Source: Domibacillus epiphyticus (GTDB taxonomy: Bacteria; Bacillota; Bacilli; Bacillales; Domibacillaceae). From it: 64,000 bases of DNA. Below are positions 8,682 through 15,562 of this stretch, piece after piece (positions within the stretch are counted from its first letter, which is position 1; every line of letters begins with the position of its first letter). The notes under the pieces were generated by a model, which saw only the letters and a program-made list of their open reading frames with translations, was not told the DNA's origin and searched no databases. The DNA lies in the NCBI RefSeq assembly GCF_001975785.1, contig NZ_MSFI01000014.1, forward strand, positions 20,726-84,725, in the 5' to 3' direction. The position numbers and the translations under genes are program-made.

Positions 8682-8733
8682 TTTAGAAGGATTATCCTTT
8701 TCTGTGTCGAATTGAGTAGGCATAAGGGAGGTG
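8682..8733 (+). repeat. Repeated leader element, copy 2
   Basis: This is the second copy of the leader seen at 7,803-7,852: TTAGAAGGATTATCC, then TGTGTCGAA, GAGTAGGC and the ribosome binding site of the zinc-ribbon gene. Confidence 0.65.
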
Positions 8734-8739
8734 GAAAAA

Positions 8740-8946
8740 ATGAAACAAATTCAAGGAAGTCATGAATGTTTTAATTGTGACTCATTAATTAGATGGAACG
8801 GGAATATTTTTAATGGAAATCCACCAAGTGTGAGATTTACTGATATGAAAGAAATAAAAGTTTCTTTCGTTGATAAGGGTTTAATAGAAGCGACAGTTAA
8901 TTGTCCAAAGTGTAAAAACAATAATACTTTTAGACACGAACTTTAA
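8740..8946 (+). CDS. Small zinc-ribbon protein (68 aa)
   Basis: The ATG at 8,740 is preferred over an upstream GTG because GGGAGGTGG lies at correct spacing. Two CXXC pairs (CFNC near residue 10 and CPKC near residue 58) form a zinc ribbon. No further function can be assigned. It shares its leader sequence with the lipoprotein gene and completes the cargo block. A short hairpin with T-run (ACCCTTCAATTGAGGGTGTATTTTTT) follows the stop. Confidence 0.65.
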   Translation: MKQIQGSHECFNCDSLIRWNGNIFNGNPPSVRFTDMKEIKVSFVDKGLIEATVNCPKCKNNNTFRHEL

Positions 8947-9002
8947 CACCCTTCAATTGAGGGTGTATTTTTTATGCTCAAATTTAGAAAGGAATGATTT
9001 AA

Positions 9003-9347
9003 TTGAACAATATACAACGCATAGAACTGGAAACGAAAGGTATCATCTTATCACAAAATGAACTATCTATTTACCTTGAAGAAGTGGGGCTGAATCCTAC
9101 TGTTGAATATATGCCTTATAATGAATCAAATAAAGTTCAAATTTATCAAGCAGCATTATCTATATTAGAATCCGTTGCCAATAATCCAACGCTCATGAAA
9201 TCAGTCAAATTAGATGATATGACGGTGTCAGATTTTGCTGACAGTATTCAGTCACGTATTGACCAGTTGGAACGGAAAGTAAGAACGATGAAACAAAATA
9301 TCCAATCGGCTAATGAATCAAGTGTGTTCATGCTATTTGATAACTAA
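9003..9347 (+). CDS. Phage-type protein of unknown function (114 aa)
   Basis: It starts with TTG 10 nt after GAAAGGA. It is helical, ending in a coiled-coil-like SRIDQLERKVRTMKQN segment. It sits 12 nt before the next phage-type gene, so the two are co-translated. Position and size are compatible with a head-tail connector or small structural protein, but no specific family is recognised. Confidence 0.6.
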   Translation: MNNIQRIELETKGIILSQNELSIYLEEVGLNPTVEYMPYNESNKVQIYQAALSILESVANNPTLMKSVKLDDMTVSDFADSIQSRIDQLERKVRTMKQNIQSANESSVFMLFDN

Positions 9348-9359
9348 GGAGGTGCAGCA

Positions 9360-9947
9360 ATGCAATTTGATACGACATTTTTATTTGAGGGCTTATCTGA
9401 TACAATTCAGGTTAATGGAATAGATCAACGTGCCATTATTACGAATCCTCCATTATCCGAAAATGAAGAACGTCATTTACATACTGAATTTCTTGTGTCA
9501 CAAGGGGATTTAATTATTTATGAGCAGGGGTCATATTTGTCTTTAACTGAAACAAATATTAAACGTCATTGTAAATATAAGACGCTTATTCGTCACTGTA
9601 ATTTTATGATTGAAGTGGCAGGAGAAACTATAACTAGGCAAAAATTAGATGCAAGCGGGAACCCAATGTATGACGAAGACGGTAGGCCAGTTATGGAAAC
9701 TGTTATAGGTGAACCTATTTTTATTCCGGCTATCATTGACAATAAGAAATCATCTATTGATGACGGTACACAGTTACGTGTACTGGATAATGAAATTTAT
9801 GTAACTGTGCAGGATAATGAAGTAAACCGTGAAAAGTTTATTCTCAATGCTGAAATCAGCCCAACAGGCGATACATACAAAATAAACAATGTGAATAACA
9901 CAAAGAGGGGCTTATTAATCCTTACGGCTGAACGTGTAGCAAGTTAG
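9360..9947 (+). CDS. Phage-type structural or connector protein (195 aa)
   Basis: An ATG follows AAGGAGGTG. The protein is strand-rich and begins QFDTTFLFEGLSDTIQVNGI. A central hydrophilic insertion (QKLDASGNPMYDEDGRPV) looks like a surface loop, and the end is TKRGLLILTAERVAS. The composition fits a head-tail connector or neck protein, but this is inferred from location. It is the last gene of the phage-like element before the broken yneF. Confidence 0.55.
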   Translation: MQFDTTFLFEGLSDTIQVNGIDQRAIITNPPLSENEERHLHTEFLVSQGDLIIYEQGSYLSLTETNIKRHCKYKTLIRHCNFMIEVAGETITRQKLDASGNPMYDEDGRPVMETVIGEPIFIPAIIDNKKSSIDDGTQLRVLDNEIYVTVQDNEVNREKFILNAEISPTGDTYKINNVNNTKRGLLILTAERVAS

Positions 9948-10054
9948 GAAATTTAATCACTTTTGAAGAGAATTAACTATTAATTGTTTACATGGATGCT
10001 AAACTCATGGTATATTTTCCAATAATAGAATAAGGCATTTTCTTAGATGGCTAA

Positions 10055-10085
10055 ACCTCACTGTATCAATGCTGCGTATGATGAT
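10055..10085. other. Right attachment junction (attR) of the phage-like element within yneF
   Basis: Homology to yneF begins abruptly around 10,067-10,069. The core is expected within the CAATGCTGCGTATGATGATG stretch; the left copy lies outside the window, so the exact overlap cannot be set. Confidence 0.5.
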
Positions 10086-10164
10086 GATGCAAATGGGAAT
10101 GAAACCATCACAAAAGAAAATTAATCAAATGATGGCACAAATGAACAAGCAGCAGGATAAATAA
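10069..10164 (+). pseudogene. yneF: 3' fragment of yneF at the right end of the phage element
   Basis: Only the last 31 codons are present: [20 protein letters not shown] and then a short [11 protein letters not shown] tail. This matches my recollection of the conserved C-terminus of the UPF0154/YneF membrane protein family, in which [10 protein letters not shown] follows the NPPINE segment. The N-terminal membrane anchor and the NPPINE part are missing because upstream sequence belongs to the phage-like element. In B. subtilis yneF lies near ynzD and ccdA, the genes found next in this window. Confidence 0.8.
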
Positions 10165-10298
10165 GTCCCTGCTGCGTAAGGGTTTGAACGGAATTTTTGC
10201 TGTTTTAATCTATTCTTCATTTGTTTAGATATCGTATAAGGTTAAACATTCATCACTATTTTCATGTCAGTCTGGTTTATTTCTTATGAAAATAACAA

Positions 10299-10340
10299 CA
10301 ACCACCTTTTCTTGTTGAAAAATGAACAAGGGAGGTGGTT
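10299..10340. other. Strong hairpin with T-run that covers a ribosome binding site
   Basis: AACCACCTTTTCTTGTT pairs with AACAAGGGAGGTGGTT, followed by TTTATTTT. It could end transcription from yneF. The right arm includes GGGAGGTGG, the ribosome binding site for the 36-codon frame at 10,347. Confidence 0.65.
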
Positions 10341-10346
10341 TTTATT

Positions 10347-10457
10347 TTGACAATCGAATTAATATTTCAACGATTTAGTAAAACTAAAATCAGGAAGATT
10401 AACAATTTATTAGCATTAAATGAGTTAGATGTTTTATTTATCTGGTGGATTGGTTAA
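10347..10457 (+). CDS. Possible small protein (36 aa)
   Basis: A TTG lies 8 nt after GGGAGGTGG. The product begins MTIELIFQRFSKTKIRKINN and ends VLFIWWIG. No family is recognised. The strong ribosome binding site, buried in a hairpin, is the main support; it may be a remnant of a longer gene. Confidence 0.3.
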   Translation: MTIELIFQRFSKTKIRKINNLLALNELDVLFIWWIG

Positions 10458-10540
10458 ACTCCTCATAATATTTTTCTATCTGGACACTCTATAGAAAAAA
10501 TAAACTCTTAAAGAATAAAGTCAGAGGGGAGGCGGGCTTA

Positions 10541-10969
10541 ATGAAGGTTTTATCAATGATTCAGCCTTGGGCAAGCCTTTTTGTCCATAGGGAGGCCAAA
10601 TATGAGACAAGATCATGGAGAACAAGTTATAGAGGGACACTGGCGATTCACACGAGTAAAAAAATGGATAAGGAGGCTAGCAGCCATGATACCATCCAGC
10701 TGCTGCTCGGTAAACATGGATACTCAAAGGAAAAACTTCCTACTGGCTTGATCATTGCAATATGTAATCTTGAAAATTGTTTAAAGGTAATGGAAAACAG
10801 TGGAACGTCAGCAATACTGGAAGATGGGCAAGTCGTATCAGGCAATGATTATTATTTAGGTGACTTTCGAGTCGGCGGCTATGCTTGGGAAGTGAAGGAT
10901 ATGCGATTGCTGGATGAATTTATTCCAGCGAAGGGAAAGCTTGGTTTATGGGAGCACGATGATTTATAA
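10541..10969 (+). CDS. ASCH-domain protein (142 aa)
   Basis: An ATG follows GGGGAGGCGGG. The protein starts with the ASCH/PUA-like pattern MKVLSMIQPWASLFVH. It continues with YETRSWRTSYRGTLAIHTSK, a hydrophobic strand GLIIAICNLENC and a final GYAWEVKDMRLLDEFIPAKG. ASCH domains are RNA-binding-like beta barrels; some members are nucleases or amidohydrolases, but no substrate is known here. It stands alone between the phage junction and the FliD-like gene. Confidence 0.8.
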   Translation: MKVLSMIQPWASLFVHREAKYETRSWRTSYRGTLAIHTSKKMDKEASSHDTIQLLLGKHGYSKEKLPTGLIIAICNLENCLKVMENSGTSAILEDGQVVSGNDYYLGDFRVGGYAWEVKDMRLLDEFIPAKGKLGLWEHDDL

Positions 10970-11226
10970 ACATATGTGTAGTGTCCTAAAGGGTATGGGC
11001 GGAATGATTATGGTATATACGGTGTTTAGTAAACCGTATTACTAGTTAAAATTGCGTACATTTGTAGTACAGTAGTTGAAGTGAATGTCCTCGATATACA
11101 TAAAGTCTAAAATATAAGACTAAACATTATGATATAAAATCCGATATAATAACAGAAAAGATTGGCATATATTCCTGTTTTGGACGGGTTTGTATGAAAT
11201 TCAGCAAACAAGAAGGGTGTGATTGT

Positions 11227-12132
11227 ATGGTAGTTAGATTTGGCGGGATTGCTTCTGGTATGGATACAGAGAGCATTGTTAAATCGTTAATGGATGCTGA
11301 ACGTCTTCCATTAATGAAAATGGAAAGACAAAAGCAAGCATTAGAGTGGAAACAAGAAGATTACCGTGAAATGAACATGAAATTGAAGAATCTTTTCGAT
11401 AGTGTGGATCCTCTTAGATTACAGGGTACTTTTAAAACTGGATCAGCTGAAGAAATAGAGGGAACAATTGATAAAATCAAGAAGTTTGTGGATACATATA
11501 ACGAAGTAACCGCTGCGATCCATGGAGAATTAAACGAAGATCGTTTTCGTGATTATCAACCGCTTTCGAATGATCAAAGAGATGCCATGAGTGACAAACA
11601 AGCAGAACGCTGGGATGAGAAAGCGAGAAGCGGGATGCTGAAAAATGACCCTATATTACGCGGTATAGTGAATGAGATGCGTTCTGAGCTGACAGGCCCT
11701 CTCGAAGGAGCTTCAAATGCAAACTTCGATACTTTATCTAAAATTGGCATTTCGGTCAAAGGTTCATATCATGAAAACGGGAAACTAACACTAGATGTAG
11801 ACAAGCTTCGTAGCGTACTGGGCACGACCGAGGGTGCAGACGCAGTAAAAGAGTTGTTTACAAAGGCCGATACGGGATTTGCTAAACAGGTTCTAGACAC
11901 TGTGAATGATGGCATGAAAAAAATAAGTCAAACGGCGGGAAGTGCAGGTAGCCTTTCATTTAACAACACGATCGGCAAAGAAATGATCCGTTTGTCTAAG
12001 CAAATGGAAAAATTTAATGAACGCCTAGTTGGGATTGAAAATCGTTACTGGAGTCAATTTACTGCAATGGAAAAAGCAATGAGTCAAATGAATTCACAAA
12101 GTGCATGGCTGTATCAGCAATTCAGCAGGTAA
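11227..12132 (+). CDS. fliD: FliD (flagellar filament cap) with the central domains deleted (301 aa)
   Basis: The ATG at 11,227 follows AGAAGGGTG. Residues 1-70 are a typical FliD N-terminus (RFGGIASGMDTESIVKSLMD, ending at LQGTFK). Residue 76 onward is a typical C-terminal part (TIDKIKKFVDTYNE, RDYQPLSNDQRDAM, LTLDVDKLR, ending LYQQFSR). Full Bacillus FliD proteins are around 450-520 aa. Here the variable D2/D3 region between these parts is missing, yet the frame is intact. No other flagellar gene is nearby. It could be an orphan variant of the cap protein or an inactive paralog. Confidence 0.8.
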   Translation: MVVRFGGIASGMDTESIVKSLMDAERLPLMKMERQKQALEWKQEDYREMNMKLKNLFDSVDPLRLQGTFKTGSAEEIEGTIDKIKKFVDTYNEVTAAIHGELNEDRFRDYQPLSNDQRDAMSDKQAERWDEKARSGMLKNDPILRGIVNEMRSELTGPLEGASNANFDTLSKIGISVKGSYHENGKLTLDVDKLRSVLGTTEGADAVKELFTKADTGFAKQVLDTVNDGMKKISQTAGSAGSLSFNNTIGKEMIRLSKQMEKFNERLVGIENRYWSQFTAMEKAMSQMNSQSAWLYQQFSR

Positions 12133-12136
12133 ACAA

Positions 12137-12167
12137 GAGTGGGGCTTATTTAAGGCCCCGCTTTTTT
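12137..12167 (+). terminator. Terminator after the FliD-like gene
   Basis: GTGGGGC and GCCCCGC arms are followed by seven T. Confidence 0.75.
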
Positions 12168-12256
12168 ATAGTTCATATTTGAACTAAATGAGCGAGTTTA
12201 TTTAGTTTGATAAATTTTCTGAAGTGGATTGTTTGTTCGGATCCGTACATATCAAT

Positions 12257-12290
12257 AAAGACGGCCTCAGTAAGCTGAGACCGTCTTTTT
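12257..12290. terminator. Terminator at the 3' end of ynzD
   Basis: AAGACGGCCTCAG pairs with CTGAGACCGTCTT with A/T flanks, so it can act in both directions. It reaches into the stop codon of the minus-strand gene. Confidence 0.7.
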
Positions 12291-12468
12291 ATTTCAATTG
12301 AGCATTTTTTTGTTTTCGAATATGAAGTTCCTCATATAGATTTAATAGACGGTCCAGTTCCTGGCTGTACTTGATCGCAAGCTGTGAATTGAGTCCGTTG
12401 TCAAACGCAATGGCAAGAAGTTCAGTCCGCTTTTCTTCAATCGCGGACAACAGCGTTTCTTTATTCAT
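12289..12468 (-). CDS. ynzD: Spo0E-like aspartyl-phosphate phosphatase, YnzD type (59 aa)
   Basis: The coding strand begins with ATG after GGAAGG. The short helical-hairpin protein carries SQELDRLL at residues 35-42, the signature of Spo0E-type phosphatases, which remove phosphate from Spo0A~P and so hold back sporulation. Its place just before ccdA matches ynzD of B. subtilis. TGTCGAT about 80 nt upstream of the start (12,547-12,553) is one base from a Spo0A box, suggesting but not proving feedback control. Confidence 0.85.
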   Translation of the reverse strand: MNKETLLSAIEEKRTELLAIAFDNGLNSQLAIKYSQELDRLLNLYEELHIRKQKNAQLK

Positions 12469-12637
12469 AGCGGACCTTCCTTTCTACTCTGTAATACCTC
12501 TCTAATTTTAGTATACCCAATCATTTACTTATTTTCAAAAAATATTTGTCGATTTATGGACTTTTTCTGTTCACAGTATTTTCAGAATACGAATAATAGT
12601 CTTGTCTGTTACAATGAGTAAGGAAAGGATGTTGAAG

Positions 12638-13345
12638 ATGACGGATGTAAATATTTTTCTGGCATTTGGCGCAGGATTCCTCAGCTTTATATCACCGTGC
12701 TGTCTGCCGCTCTATCCTGCCTTTTTATCGTATATTACCGGTATGAGTGTGAATGAACTGAAACATGACAATGCAATGCTGCAGCGGCGAAGCATGCTGC
12801 ATACTCTTTTCTTCTTACTTGGTTTTTCACTTGTTTTTATCCTTCTCGGGTTTGGGTCATCCTTTATTGGACAACTATTAAAAGAGTGGGACGATCTCAT
12901 ACGGCAACTCGGTGCAATTTTTATTATTTTCTTCGGTCTTGTAGTTACAGGTATTTTGCAGCCGAGGTTTATGATGTCGGAAAAACGGGTGGAGTTTAAA
13001 AATCGTCCAAGTGGTTATCTTGGTTCCTCATTAATAGGTCTTGCTTTTGCGGCTGGCTGGACACCATGCACCGGCCCCATTTTGCTGGCGGTTATGAGTT
13101 TAGCTAGTACGAACCCTGATTCGGCAATGATATATATGATTGCTTATACGCTAGGATTTGCCATTCCGTTTTTTGTTTTGTCGTTCTTCATAGGACGGAT
13201 GAAATGGATTCGTTCAAATAGTGCTAAGATTGTAAAAATCGGCGGTTATGTTATGATTATTATGGGTATAATCCTCTTTTTTGATTGGATGACGAAGATC
13301 ATTATGATCTTAACGCCATTATTTGGAGGATTCACCGGTTTTTAA
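12638..13345 (+). CDS. ccdA: Cytochrome c biogenesis thiol-disulfide transporter CcdA (235 aa)
   Basis: The ATG at 12,638 ([10 protein letters not shown]) is chosen because AAGGAAAGG lies 9 nt upstream and the product then has the usual 235-aa length. CcdA passes electrons across the membrane to extracytoplasmic thiol proteins needed for cytochrome c maturation and spore cortex formation. Six membrane segments are apparent. The redox cysteines sit in [11 protein letters not shown] (first helix) and GWTPCTGP (fourth helix). It lies 22 nt before ccdC; the CheY-like yneI that lies between them in B. subtilis is absent. Confidence 0.93.
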   Translation: MTDVNIFLAFGAGFLSFISPCCLPLYPAFLSYITGMSVNELKHDNAMLQRRSMLHTLFFLLGFSLVFILLGFGSSFIGQLLKEWDDLIRQLGAIFIIFFGLVVTGILQPRFMMSEKRVEFKNRPSGYLGSSLIGLAFAAGWTPCTGPILLAVMSLASTNPDSAMIYMIAYTLGFAIPFFVLSFFIGRMKWIRSNSAKIVKIGGYVMIIMGIILFFDWMTKIIMILTPLFGGFTGF

Positions 13346-13367
13346 CACGTTTGAAGGAATGATAAGA

Positions 13368-13877
13368 ATGGATTGGATGGTTGCGGCATCATCAGTGGCT
13401 GCTGTTTTTATGGGCATCGGCGCACTAATTGTCAGAATGCGGGCAGCGAGAAAGCCAACATCAGCGAAGAAAATCATTATGCCGCCGCTATTTATGAGTA
13501 CAGGTGCCCTTATGTTCTTATTTCCGGCATTTCGGGTCACGGGACTTGAATTATTGGAAGCAACAGCTGTTGGAATGATATTTTCCCTTTTATTAATTAA
13601 AACGTCTAATTTCGAAATTCGTCATGAATCGATTTATTTAAAACGTTCTAAAGCATTTCCGATCATTTTATTGTCATTGCTGATCATCCGCATTTTAGGC
13701 AAACTTGTATTGTCGACCACAATTGATATTGGTGAACTGGGGGGCATGTTTTTTATTTTAGCTTTTGCGATGATTGTCCCTTGGCGCATTGCGATGTACC
13801 GCCAATATACAAAATTAAAAAGACAGCTGCCTAACAAGACAACCGCTGCAGCACAATTAAAAACTCCGCTCACTTGA
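13368..13877 (+). CDS. ccdC: CcdC-like membrane protein (169 aa)
   Basis: The ATG at 13,368 (MDWMVAASSVAAVFMGIG) follows GAAGGAATGA. At least five hydrophobic segments are visible, with basic loops (RMRAARKPTSAKK). It matches the CcdC/YneJ family, encoded next to ccdA in B. subtilis; CcdC itself was reported as dispensable for cytochrome c synthesis. The stop codon lies inside a bidirectional terminator shared with the convergent yneK gene. Confidence 0.85.
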   Translation: MDWMVAASSVAAVFMGIGALIVRMRAARKPTSAKKIIMPPLFMSTGALMFLFPAFRVTGLELLEATAVGMIFSLLLIKTSNFEIRHESIYLKRSKAFPIILLSLLIIRILGKLVLSTTIDIGELGGMFFILAFAMIVPWRIAMYRQYTKLKRQLPNKTTAAAQLKTPLT

Positions 13878-13888
13878 GCGGAGTTTTT
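13858..13888. terminator. Bidirectional terminator between ccdC and yneK
   Basis: AAAAACTCCGCTCA and TGAGCGGAGTTTTTT form a hairpin with A and T flanks, ending both convergent genes. It overlaps the last codons of each. Confidence 0.8.
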
Positions 13889-14313
13889 TGAAATAAGTGG
13901 CTATATGGGGCTACATCAATGTTCATTTCATCAAGTTTTTTGCGTAAAAATTTATGATCGCGTTTCGGTGTGGCTAAAATATAACCGCGGATAATGAGAT
14001 CAATTGAGATTCGGCGTGATTTCTCATTAAGCGCAAGTTCACCAATTTTCCCTGCAATTTTATGGCGTGCGACATCACGGAAAAGTTCTGGAACCGGGCT
14101 GACAAGCTCCTCTAACATCTCTTTTTCGTCTTTACCCCACAATTTCCGGGTTCGATCTACGTAATATTCTTCCCAATCCATATCAGATCTACCATCTTGC
14201 TTTGGCATTTTTTTTAAAAACTTGCGGAACATAAAAAAACCGCCGATCGCAAATAACGAAACGAGGACAACGGTCCAGACAACAATAAAATAAGAAAACC
14301 AGCCTTCAAGCAT
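13870..14313 (-). CDS. yneK: YneK-like DUF2621 protein (147 aa)
   Basis: One N-terminal membrane helix (WFSYFIVVWTVVLVSLFAIG) is followed by a cytosolic domain with DMDWEEYYVDRTRKLWGKDE. A PVPELFRDVARHKIAGKIGE segment and a C-terminal basic region with RGYILATPKRDHKFLRKKLD come next. This is the layout of YneK/DUF2621, a Bacillaceae protein of unknown function. Convergent orientation to ccdC is the same as in B. subtilis. Confidence 0.8.
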   Translation of the reverse strand: MLEGWFSYFIVVWTVVLVSLFAIGGFFMFRKFLKKMPKQDGRSDMDWEEYYVDRTRKLWGKDEKEMLEELVSPVPELFRDVARHKIAGKIGELALNEKSRRISIDLIIRGYILATPKRDHKFLRKKLDEMNIDVAPYSHLFQKTPLK

Positions 14314-14440
14314 ACTTCAAACCCCCGTAAGATTTTCTTCTATAAAAATAGTATAACAGAAAAGATCATCTGTTCATCCCTTTTCATTTCCTAAACGTTC
14401 CGTTATGATAAGAACGTATATACGAAAAGAGGTGGAAGAT

Positions 14441-15562
14441 ATGAAATTTATTCATACGGCCGACTGGCATCTTGGAAAAATCGTACACGGTGTTTCAATG
14501 ATAGAAGACCAGCGTTTCGTTTTGAAAAAATTGATTAAGATTATTGAAATTGAAAAACCTGACGCCCTTGTCATTGCGGGAGATTTATATGATCGGTCCG
14601 TGCCGCCTGCTTCCGCTATCAATCTATTAAATCAAGTCCTATTTACTATAAATGTTGAAATGAACGTACCGGTTATCGCTATTTCAGGGAATCATGACAG
14701 CGCTGACCGTCTTGCGTTCGGTTCGACTTGGTTCAGGCAGAGCCATTTTTATCTGGCAGGAAAACTCGAAAAAGAAATGTATTGTCCTGTCATTAACGGG
14801 GTTCATTTCCACTGTCTTCCGTACGCAGAACCAGGTGTGGTCCGTCATTTATATGAAGATGAATCCATCCAATCACATCACGATGCAATGAAAGTTCTGA
14901 CAGGAAGGCTAAGTGAGCAAATGGATCCTAACGCTTTTCACGTTGCAGTCGGCCATTCGTTTGTGACCGGTGGTGAAACTAGTGATTCAGAACGAATATT
15001 ATCTGTCGGTGGTACAGGGAATGTGGGCGCAGAGTTGTTTAGTCCATTTCATTATACTGCTCTTGGCCACCTTCACAATCCGAATGCAATACGCCATGAA
15101 AAAGTACAGTACTCTGGATCGTTATTAAAGTATTCTTTTTCTGAAGCATCCCATACGAAAAGTATCTCTATTATCGAATTGGACGAGAAAGGGCAGCTGT
15201 CTGTTACGCAGGAACCGTTGACGCCTCTTCGTGATATGAAAGAAATAAAAGGCTTTTTTGATGAAATAATGGAGATGGATGAAGTGGATGACTATATAAA
15301 AGTAACATTGAAAGATGAAGGCGCAATCCTTGATCCAATGGCAAAATTAAAAATGAAGTTCCCAAATATTTTGCATCTTGAGAGGGCAGCATTAAAAGCG
15401 GGTTCTACTATTTCAGCGGCCGAGCTTAAGAAACAAAAAAATGAACTAGAATTGTTTGGCGAGTTTTACGAAGTGATGACCGGCCTTTCCTTTTCAGCAG
15501 AAAAAGAAGCATATATTGCTTCTGTTATGGATGATGTAAAAAAAGGTCGTGAGTACGCATGA
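14441..15562 (+). CDS. sbcD: Exonuclease subunit SbcD (373 aa)
   Basis: The ATG at 14,441 (MKFIHTADWHLGK) follows AGAGGTGG; the 12 upstream in-frame residues are not part of the family. SbcD is the Mre11-type Mn-dependent nuclease that, with SbcC, opens hairpins and processes DNA ends. Metal ligands are visible in HTADWHLG, VIAGDLYDR, AISGNHDS, VAVGHSFV and ALGHLHNP. The gene overlaps sbcC by 4 nt (ATGA), so the two are translated together. Confidence 0.95.
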   Translation: MKFIHTADWHLGKIVHGVSMIEDQRFVLKKLIKIIEIEKPDALVIAGDLYDRSVPPASAINLLNQVLFTINVEMNVPVIAISGNHDSADRLAFGSTWFRQSHFYLAGKLEKEMYCPVINGVHFHCLPYAEPGVVRHLYEDESIQSHHDAMKVLTGRLSEQMDPNAFHVAVGHSFVTGGETSDSERILSVGGTGNVGAELFSPFHYTALGHLHNPNAIRHEKVQYSGSLLKYSFSEASHTKSISIIELDEKGQLSVTQEPLTPLRDMKEIKGFFDEIMEMDEVDDYIKVTLKDEGAILDPMAKLKMKFPNILHLERAALKAGSTISAAELKKQKNELELFGEFYEVMTGLSFSAEKEAYIASVMDDVKKGREYA

